A stretch of 64,000 nt of DNA from Chimonanthus salicifolius (lineage: Eukaryota > Streptophyta > Magnoliopsida > Laurales > Calycanthaceae), in NCBI GenBank assembly GCA_013350335.1, contig CM023540.1, positions 54,374,905-54,438,904 of the forward strand. The letters run 5' to 3'. Position 1 is the stretch's first letter; each line of letters opens with the position of its first letter. The position numbers were made by a program, and so were the translations under genes. Under the pieces are notes generated by a model. That model had not been told where the DNA came from. It worked only from the letters and a program-made list of their open reading frames with translations, and did no database searches. Positions 56,007 through 64,000 of the stretch are shown piece by piece.

Positions 56007-56606
56007 TGTTAATGCCCCAGCTTTGCCAAGTCCCTATGTCTGTCAATTCCATGACTCGGGAAGAAACACTTGCTAGAAGCTTGAAGACTCAAGGTGATCG
56101 AGATTGAAGATCATGCTCCACCGGATTAAATATAACACCCCGGATTTTCAAGATATCAATTTACATGAATTTTGTCCATTTAAATTATGAATTAATGGAC
56201 ATGGACCTTAGATGGGTAAGGTGTTGGGCAATGGCCCAATTAAGACCCAACGGTTATGGAATGAGTGTTCAATGTAGGGTAAATGGATAAGATACATTTA
56301 ATTGGGTCAAGGTGGTTATTTGGGTCAAAATGCCCAAAAGGGACCCAATGGGTCATGGTTGACTTGGTTGACCACCAAGTGAGTCCAAGCTTAACTTGGT
56401 TGGGGCTGATTTGAGTTGGAAATGGAATCAAATGGTTGAGTTGAATTAAATGGTAGAGTTGAATTAAATGTTTGAGTTGAATTAATTGGATGAGTTGAGT
56501 TAATTGAGTTAAATATATTTGAATTAAATTTATTTGAAAAGTGAATTGGATGGAAAGGTTTTGGGGGTTACATATTTCAAATTCAACAATGGCTACACGT
56601 TGGATG

Positions 56607-56925
56607 CATGGGAGGTCTATCTCATGCATGAAACTCCAAGATGAATAATGAATGGGAGGTGGCGTTTCTGTGAGAGTTATACAAGGGGTTCACACTTGGA
56701 GGCGGGAGTTTCATCTCATGGATGAAATCCCCAAATGAGAACTAAAGGGGAGATGGACGGTTTTGTGGTCTAAGGCAAGACAAAACCGTTGGCTACATGG
56801 GAGTTTCATCTCATGGATGAAACCCCCAAGATGGAAGATGAATGAGGTTTGTGGAGGTTACACAAGGCACCCCATTGCAGCCGTTGGAGCCTTGGGAGTT
56901 TCATCTCATGGATGAAACCCCCCCA
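56607..56925. repeat. E6 gtttcat...atgaaac hairpin set
   Basis: Four hairpins of the form GGGAGTTTCATC...GATGAAACCCCC (about 56,607, 56,701, 56,801, 56,891) at ~95-bp spacing. The E3 LTR carries the same class (43,920-44,265 and 38,743-39,065). Confidence 0.88.
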
Positions 56926-57373
56926 AGGGAGGCATTAAGGAGGGAGATTATGAAATGGGAGTTACACAATGGGCTGCACCAAAGCCATCACCTTGGCCGA
57001 CCACCTCATTTGGAACAAAACAATTGGATACTCATCTCATACTCTCTCTCTCCCTCTTGGCTGTTCTTCTCTCCCTCAAAATCATCTTTTGGCCGATCAC
57101 TCCTCAAGACCAAAGGACTTAGAAAAGTGTTGATCTCAAACTATTATGCAAACTGAATTCTGTCTCTCTCTAAAACCTATACCCCTCTTGGCCGAACAAC
57201 TTTTGGAGGTTTTATATTGATCAAGCTCACACTCGGCCAAATGAACAAGAAAGAAGGAGGAAGAGGCTAAGGAAAGGATCGGAAGAACAAGTAGGAGGGA
57301 AAGAACCGGAGGAGTCGCGGAATTAGTAAGTGCTCAATAAACTCTTATTAAGTAAGATGGTCAAGGAAACATG

Positions 57374-58411
57374 ATCCGGCCATTGCATGGCCAAGCCCTA
57401 AAGGGGATATACAAGAACCATTAAGAATTAAAAAAAGGGGTTGAATAGGTTGGGCCATAATGTATGGCCGAACCCATTAAAGGTTAAGATCATGGCTATT
57501 GAATTTAAAAGAGGAGATAAGGAACCATAGGGTTCGGCTATGGTGTATGGCCGAACCCCGTGAAAGAAAAATGAAGGGATATATGATATGTTTTAATGTA
57601 AGGTTATTGATGTTTTTAAAAGGTTTAAAATGAATGTAATATGATGGACTTGGATGCATTTTGATTATAAAAAAGAATGAAAAAGAGGAGCACCAAAACC
57701 CAAAGGTGAGGTTCGGCCATGGTGTATGGCTGAACCCCACCAAGTACTACTTTTGGATTTAGATATCATAGGGTTCGGCCATGGTGTATGGCCGAACCCC
57801 ATGAACCATGTTTGTGGGATAGTTACTAGCTTAAGTATGTCTTAAACGAATGGAATGGACAGCCATAGATAAAATAATGGCAAAGATGTAATTAAGGGTG
57901 AAAAGGATGAACCATGGGTTCGGCCATGGTGTATGGCCGAACCCCATGGAAAATATTTGGTGGATTTAAATTGTAATCAATGATAAACAATTATGGTACA
58001 AGTGATTAGATGTATGAATCAAGAGGTCATGATCTTGTATCTAACTTAAAAATCAAAGGGTTGAAAGATGAGCATGAAACCAAGGACGTGAGGTTCGGCC
58101 ATATTGTATGGCCGAACCCCACTAAGGAATTTTTATGGACTTAGGTTGTTGTTGTGTTAAAAGGTTAATATGTGAATGATTAGATTAATGGATTGGTGAT
58201 TGGACTTAATTAAAAGGATCAAATGACTTGAAAGAGGGACCAAAATCAAGATGGTGAGGTTCGGCCATGTTGTATGGCCGAACCCCACTAAGGTGGATTT
58301 TGGTGGACTAAGGGTTAAGTAATTAGTTAAGTGGTGATTGAGTAATAAATAAAGGAAGGGTTAAAATCAAAGTAAGTGAGGTTCGGCCATGGTGTATGGC
58401 CGAACCCCACA
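57374..58411. repeat. E6 hairpin array (ggttcggccat type, nine copies)
   Basis: Starts near 57,374 (degenerate), 57,448, 57,525, 57,706, 57,766, 57,911, 58,088, 58,254 and 58,376. Flanking bases pair too: copies beginning GTGAGG end CCCCAC, and those beginning CATAGG or CATGGG end CCCCATG. The stems therefore extend beyond the core by variant-specific pairs. Confidence 0.95.
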
Positions 58412-61311
58412 AGGGTGTGTTTATGGACTTAGACCAAATGGTAAATCAAATGGAATATGGATTGACTTGTTGATATGTAACAAGGTGACGGGACCACACA
58501 AACGGTGTGCAATCTTGAGCGGTGACCGGTTTAAGAAGCAAGGACATTTTTAGTGGTCTTCGTAGGATTCTACCTCATTGGAACATGGTTATGTAATATG
58601 TTTTTATCTTTATTTTGATGATTTATGTTGTAAATATATTATGTTTCAAATGTGGAGTTTTTAATGCTATGGTTATTTATATTACATTGCATATGGACAT
58701 GTGCATCTCATGCATGGCATGGGAGGGAAGTTTGTAACCGGAGGCCACGCTCTGTCGGGGCGTCCGTAAGGCAATCGTGGGAAGACTTTGATGTTTATAA
58801 TCCCATCAAGAAGAATCCGGAGGCCACACTCCGTCGGGGCGTCCGAAAGACCACTGTGGGGATACCTTGATGAGGAGAATTTCATCAAGAGGTTACATGT
58901 AGTGTGATGGGTGGGACTCATTGCATAAGACATGATGCATGGCATGATTTCATAAGGTCTTGAGGATATGATATTATATATGATTTTGTTACGAACCCAT
59001 GTGTTAGCCTTATTTAGAATTCCTACTGGGCTTGTTGTTCTAACACCCTACTTCTACCCTAGTGAATGACACAGGAAAGGAAGGGATCGATGATCATCAA
59101 AGATGCCAAGCGTAGGAGCTTGGATATGTGATTGGATGTCTTTTGTTATATGAACTTGTAATTTGAATAGTTAGATGTCGGCATGTAATAACTTAGATAA
59201 TTTTACTATGGTTTGGAATGGTTTGTTTGGATGTTTAAGTTAAGGTAATTTTGGTTAAGTGACTAAGTACTTTGCTATCTAAAATGGAGTAGACTTAGGT
59301 TCTATTATAATCCGCAATTAGTTTATGTTATATTCCTCAAAGTTAATAAATTACTATGTGTGAACCATTTACATGGACTTAGTCCATGCACACATAGGGT
59401 TGGCCAGTTAAGGGTCGGACTTTAAAAGTCCGGACTTAGCTCGCGTCGTGATGTCCCGCTCTCTATCACTTTTTAAAAAAGAAATAGACTCTGATTTTCG
59501 ATTAAAAGCGAGTGAAAAGGGCGGGGTATTACATTAAAGCTCATCGTTATGGCAATCATAAAACAAGTATTTGTCTATAGATGACTTTAGGGGGTACCCA
59601 CACCTTTGGAGGACCATTCCTGTGCTTAGTTGAACAAATAGTAAAATTATAAAAAGCCTAGAGAGGAAACTTGAAAGTGAATTGGAAACGAACTTGGAAA
59701 TATGAATTAAATTCACTGTTAGCTTGACCAGTTGTTCTCATCGACCCTCGGTGGAGACAGGATCGAGCCATTGTGGTCAAAGATTGGTTGGCCATATTGA
59801 CAAAGGTTCTAGAACATTGAACTGTCATTCTAGGTATGCCTCTGATCGAGAGTCTCGTTTGCACCGACCCCTTGGTAATGAACTTAACGACCCCTCGTGG
59901 TCAACAACTTGTCGATGAAAAACTTGTGAGGTTTGGTCTTTGAACTCAAGTGGGCTCTCGAGAAAACAGGCATCTCGGTATTTCAAGACCGATCAAGAGT
60001 GCTAGGACAGACCCCTCTTTAAAGGGCGACAGGTCATTATGGGTAGGACAAGTTTCGGGACATGAAACTCTGTCTGTATGATGTTGCTCTAGATCGAGAC
60101 GCTTGTATGGACTTACCTCTTGGTGCCATGACTGTCGACCCATCAGCGACACCGACCTGTCGACCGGGAAATAATTATACCGTTGGGAGTTCATTCAATG
60201 CGCAACGGTAGGGTGGTTGAATGGTAATATTCTTAGCCACCAACCCCTCGGTGCCCCCGACCTGTCGGTACATGACAAATTCTGCAACTGATTGCCTTTT
60301 CTATAAATACCAATCTTTGTGAAACCAGTTGATATCCTTTGGCAAATCCGTTGGACGCTCATCATTATCAGTGAGCTTACACAAGGGCCAACAAAAGGAT
60401 CACTCTCTCTCTTGTGCTTACACTTGGGAAATCTAATACAACCAATCATGGTGATAGATGTTGTGAAAAGAGAGAGAGGGGAAAGGATAATCAACTAGGA
60501 TAGATATTGGTAGAACCAATTTCCTAGTCACCTTGAGATTATGATTGCTCAACGACGGCTAGAAGGTGGAACATCGAGATTAATTCGGGCACACATGGAT
60601 CTTTGAGAAGAACACATCATCGAGAAAGAGCTACAAAGGAAAGTTCTTGTAGGTTTTAATTTTTTTAAAACCTTTATCCTGAGAAAGTGGATTAAGGAGG
60701 AGCGTCGTCGCTGGCACATGTGGTGGGTGGAATTTCCAGCCAAATGAATATGTGGATTCCTATTCTACATGTGGTGGGTGGAATTCCCAGTTAAATAAAT
60801 AGGTGGAATTCCTATTTTACATGTGGTGGTTGAAATTCTCAGTCAAACGAGTGAGGTGGAATTCCTACTCTAAATGTGAGGGTATAAGTTCCCACTTAGT
60901 GGATTTGGGGATAGCTTAAGGTTGATCTAGTCCTAACAGTGGATGTAGGTTGGCTAACCAAACAACTATAAATTTGGTCTTTTGGTGTTTGGTCATTGTG
61001 TGGTTGTGTTTTAGTATTTAAGCAGTCTTCTCAACACACATCACTTTGCATTTGATTATCTTTATTTATACATTGTGCACAAACATTGATAATCAAGCAA
61101 TATGCAAAGGGTTCTAAACTTAGTGTGATCATTTAAGTAATTAAAATAATTTATCACACTAAACAAATCTCTTGATTAATATTATCATTCTGTTGCATTT
61201 AAACGTTAGACAATCAAGAAATTTGTGAACACCATGGAAACTGGGATTGACCTATTTACCCCCCCTCTAGGGTCAATCGTGTTCTAGCAACAAGGGAGAA
61301 CTTTCAGTTGG

Positions 61312-61879
61312 TTTTGCCACTGCGGTATTCAATAGAAAAAACATATCTGAATAGCTTCGTCGCCCATTGTTGATGAGTTGGTGTGCTGATCTTCTGTTCT
61401 AAGAGGAAATTGAGGCTCCTCTGATCTATTTTAACCACAAATCGTCGGCCAAACAGGTAAGGCCGCCATTTTCTGATTGTAAGAACTAGGGCCAACAATT
61501 CTTTTCATAGGCTGAGAGAGAGAGGGTTGTCCCGGACAGAGGTTGGCTGAAGTAGGCAAGAGGTCACCCATTTTTTGTGAATACTACCCCGATTCTAGTG
61601 CCAGAGGCGTCACACTTGACATAAAATGTTTGTTGGAAGTCAGGAAGGGACAAGATAGGCAGGGTGCTCATCACCTCCTAGAGTTACTGAAAGGCCAACA
61701 CGGCCTCAACGTCCACTCAAAAGCATTCTTTTTAAGTATGTTTGTGAGAGGGCCTACGATTTGGCCATAATTTTTGATGAATTGCCGATAGTAGCTGGTA
61801 AGCCCTAGAAATGCTCTTAATCCATGAATCGTCTTAGGCTGTGGCCAGTTGACCATGATGCACAACTTATTAGGATTAA
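61312..61879 (-). pseudogene. E0 RT thumb and RNase H
   Basis: FLGLTSYYRQFIKNYGQI (61,671-61,886 frame) is the Gypsy RT-RNase H connector. RRFVVKIDQRSLNFLLEQ and FSIEYRSGKTN (61,304-61,498 frame) are late RNase H. The domain is then cut by E7 at 61,311 and resumes at 46,684. Confidence 0.85.
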
Positions 61880-62830
61880 CTACCACTTTATTGTATGGAA
61901 TAATGTGTCCCAGGTATTCGATGGAGGAAAGACCAAAGTGACACTTACTTTCTTAGTATATAGTTGGTGATTACGAAAAATACCAAGAACACAACTAAGA
62001 TGCGACTTGTGAGCATTCACTGTTACACTGTAGACCAAGATGTCATCAAAGAATACAAGGACAAAGCGTCGCAAATATGGCCGAAATAATTCATTCATAA
62101 GGCTTTGGAAGATGGCTGGAGCATTTGTTAATCCGAAGGGCATGACGAGGAGCTTATAATGACCATCGTGAGTTCGGAAGGAGGTGTTGGGCACATCCTC
62201 TTGCTTGACCTGAATCTACTGATACCCTGAGCAGAGATCTAGTTTGGAAAAGATTCGAGCCCCATGGAGTTCATCTAGTATCTCTTCAATGACTGGCATT
62301 GGAAACTTGTCCTTGACCATCTGTTGATTGAGAACCCGATAGTCGACACACATCCGCCATATTGTGGATGAGAAGGACATGAGAAGAGAAGGGACTTTGA
62401 CTTGGTCGAATGATGCCACTTTGTAAGAGGTAATGCACTAACCTCTAGATCTCAGTCTTTTGATAGTAGGGGTACCGATAAAGTCGAGCATTGACTGGCT
62501 GGGCCCCCGGTATGAGTGGTATTTTGTGATCATGAGAGTGAGAAGGAGGTAATCCCTTTGGTTCAGCAAAGATGTCCTTGAAATGATCGAGCAAATCATC
62601 GTGGGAGTCAGGTTTGAACCCGAAATGCACGTGTCTCGCTCCGCATGGAGAAAATGAATTTGAAGCAAATAGTACAACTTGCGATCGGGATTAAAATGTT
62701 TGATTCGGCCTTCCATTATGCTCATCTCCCCTCGTTTCTCAATTTCTTGCCAAATAATAGAACGGTTCTGAGCTTGGAATGCCATTGTTAATTCCTGGAT
62801 ATCCCACGTGATGGGTCCCAGAGTTCGCAA
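61880..62830 (-). pseudogene. E0 reverse transcriptase
   Basis: [19 protein letters not shown] and LDLCSGYQ (62,216-62,419) are followed by an in-frame TAG at 62,216-62,218. The domain continues with [19 protein letters not shown] and the catalytic FFDDILVYS (about 62,030-62,056). Upstream (62,438-62,830) is the protease-RT linker. Catalytic Asps are present, but stops and frameshifts disable it. Confidence 0.9.
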
Positions 62831-62967
62831 TCATTGTGCCCCTAAAACAACATCATATCCACTTAAGGCCAACATTTAGAAATCAGTAGAGTTCTCCACC
62901 TCTTGAACCTTAAGCACAATTTCCCTACAGAGTCAAGGATACTGAATGCAATCTCCATGTGCGACCA

Positions 62968-63427
62968 CTACTTGAAAGGTTCGGTCACTTGCAACAGGCA
63001 GCTCGGCCTTCTTGCGACGTGTGGGTTCATGAAATTGTGTGTGCTACCCGAGTCCACCAGGATAGTCACGGCCGTACGGCCTAAGTGTCCCACCAATCGC
63101 ATGGTTTGCAGTGAGTGGCTGCCAATCATAGCATGTAAAGAGACCTTAGATTGTGAGGAAAACCCTTCATTATCTGCTGGTTCAACATCAATCTCACCGT
63201 CTGACTCATCTTCATCATCATTTTTAGGCCAATTTTCCTCCATGAGAAACAGTTTCTGGGTGCGGCACTTATGCCCCGGTGCAAATTTTTCGTCACAATT
63301 ATAACAAAGCACTTTTTGACGACGTTTCTTCATCTCCAAGGGTGTTAGGTTTTTTTTATGATGGGTGTCGTAACCTTGGATGGAACCGAAGAAGAGGGCA
63401 GTGAATCCGGATTGGCTCAGTCCGAAA
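62968..63427 (-). pseudogene. E0 zinc knuckle and aspartic protease
   Basis: CYNCDEKFAPGHKC (about 63,262-63,303) is the nucleocapsid zinc knuckle. TILVDSGSTHNFM (about 63,026-63,067) is the aspartic protease active site with D-S-G. An acidic linker lies between them. Confidence 0.9.
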
Positions 63428-63985
63428 CTATTGACGTCGAGCATTAACCTTCTCCTCCTGTAACATGGCCAATCGCACTGCTTCGGAGAGCGATTGTGGC
63501 CTCAGCATCCTGATGCTAAGTTGGATGCCATCTCGTAGACCTCCCAAGAAACAACTCACCATGAAGGGTTCATGGAACCCTTCTGTCTGGTTGGCGAGTT
63601 CCTCAAAACGGGTCTGGTAGTCCTCCATTGTGGTAGAATATCTTAGTTTAGTGAGAGAAGAAGTTGCATTCGCATACGGAAAGCGTCCCAAAATGAGTCT
63701 GCATCCCCTTTATGAAATCATCCCAGCTAGCAATGGCGTCAGATTTCTCCTTCCAATGGAACCATTGCAGAGCCTTTTCTTCTAGATGGAAGGAAGCCAA
63801 TAGGAGTTTTTGTGACACCGGTGTTTGCTGATGTAGAAAAAATTGTTCGGCCTTGTATATCCTGCCGGACAGGTCGGAACCATTGAATTGAGGAAATTCC
63901 AGACAAGTCGTTCGTGTTGAGACTACATTGTCCGACTCATTCCGAGATCCTCCTCCATTGAATCGGGATCCCGAGAATTCTCCCG
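63428..63985 (-). pseudogene. E0 gag (capsid region)
   Basis: On the minus strand, LEFPQFNGSDLSGRIYKAEQ, then HLEEKALQWFHWKEKS and a frame change near 63,690, followed by YSTTMEDYQTRFEELANQ and FLGGLRDGIQLSIRM. These are the standard landmarks of plant Gypsy retrotransposon gag. The start is upstream of the visible part or beyond the window. Confidence 0.88.
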
Positions 63986-64000
63986 AGTCAATTGGTCGGG

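Larger units (their letters stand above)
56131..59533 (+). mobile_element. E6: solo-LTR-like element with two hairpin classes
   Basis: 3,403 bp in the right LTR of E7, TSD TTAAA (56,126-56,130 and 59,534-59,538). Start TATAACACCCCGGATTTTC (TG mutated to TA), end GGGCGGGGTATTACA. No coding region. Parts: four gtttcatctcatggatgaaac hairpins (56,607-56,925); GGAGGAGTCGCGGAATTA|GTAAGTG (57,327); nine ggttcggccat hairpins (57,374-58,411); a duplicated CCGGAGGCCAC block (58,737-58,880); core (59,021-59,058); acceptor-like GACACAG|GAAA (59,074); GCCAAGCGTAGGAGCTTGG; and the inverted tail. Confidence 0.9.
46690..61306 (+). mobile_element. E7: large LTR element with degenerate interior, carrying E5 and E6
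   Basis: TSD GTTGG (46,685-46,689 and 61,307-61,311). Left LTR 46,690-48,214, right LTR 56,007-61,306 (split by E6). After the left LTR is a primer site TTGATATCAGAGCC (48,216-48,229). Before the right LTR is a polypurine tract ACAAAGGGGGAGAT (55,993-56,006). Without E5/E6 it is about 7.5 kb. The interior has only remnants: a Copia-gag-like start (MAMRESHDISKPPF, about 48,282) and unrecognised frames at 54,129-54,691. Probably a non-autonomous Copia-type derivative. Confidence 0.88.
56007..61306 (+). repeat. E7 3' LTR (split by E6)
   Basis: Own sequence 56,007-56,130 plus 59,539-61,306, about 1.89 kb. Start TGTTAATGCCCC, end GAACTTTCA followed by the TSD. It holds the longer form of the region deleted in the left LTR. 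Confidence 0.9.
29126..64000 (-). mobile_element. E0: decayed Ty3/Gypsy element, host of the nested stack
   Basis: The remaining pieces are 29,126-29,348, 32,496-32,878, 46,267-46,689 and 61,312-64,000 (continuing off the right edge). Read on the minus strand the order is gag, protease, RT, RNase H, integrase, i.e. Gypsy order. Three insertions (E1, E2, E7) split it, each with a 5-bp TSD. Removing E1 gives SFNGLKSKDWSTW and removing E2 gives VDLLQLLDIPSEP, as expected for intact integrase. Removing E7 nearly joins RSGKTN to the RNase H end (one base is missing). The integrase is truncated at 29,126 and its 3' LTR is not seen. The 5' LTR would be beyond 64,000. Confidence 0.92.

Overview
The window is nuclear DNA of a flowering plant. 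The evidence is one conserved plant gene with very long, transposon-filled introns, RNase H-bearing L1-type LINEs, SINEs, hAT/MULE-like elements, and Copia and Gypsy LTR retrotransposons with tRNA-Met primer sites. The species cannot be fixed from sequence alone; intron sizes of 8-10 kb suggest a lineage with a large, repeat-rich genome.

Positions 1-25,150 (+ strand) hold the 3' two thirds of PEX2, the peroxisomal RING-type ubiquitin ligase. Five exons (3066-3202, 3285-3385, 13412-13529, 15795-15961, 24438-24564) join in phase into about 215 residues, ending with a complete C3HC4 RING. The 5' exons lie beyond the left edge. The introns carry a 5'-truncated LINE with target-site duplication (TSD), a SINE split by a hAT MITE, an intact SINE, a 74-bp tandem array, two elements with inverted ends built from GATACG or GTTACG motifs, a large dead LINE, a 750-bp foldback, a Copia remnant split by a small LTR element, and microsatellites.

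Positions 25,150-29,125 are AT-rich intergenic DNA with only weak signs of old repeats.

Positions 29,126-64,000 are one nested stack of LTR retrotransposons. The oldest layer (E0) is a decayed minus-strand Gypsy gag-pol, cut into four pieces. Inserted in it are E1 (29,349-32,490), E2 (32,879-46,261) and E7 (46,690-61,306). E2 contains E3 (34,375-44,687), whose left LTR contains E4 (35,194-38,742). E7 contains E5 (49,535-53,271) and, in its right LTR, E6 (56,131-59,533). Every junction shows TG...CA ends and a 5-bp TSD (E6's first bases are mutated to TA; E5's TSD has one mismatch). Removing the insertions restores the Gypsy reading frame or, at one site, nearly so.

The most unusual signal is in E1, E2, E4, E5 and E6. 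These look like solo LTRs of 3.1-3.7 kb from one superfamily. They share unusually long inverted ends (TGTAACRCCCC...GGGGYGTTACA), a common core hairpin and likely splice sites. Between these each carries an array of 7-14 short hairpins. The hairpin sequence differs by family: GGTTCGGCCAT/ATGGCCGAACC in E3-E6, GATTCAGTCGACTGAA in E2, and CGACACATCGA/TCGATGTGTCG in E1. In the copies that can be checked the array falls inside a putative LTR intron. I find no gene-based defence or biosynthetic system; the only host gene is PEX2.
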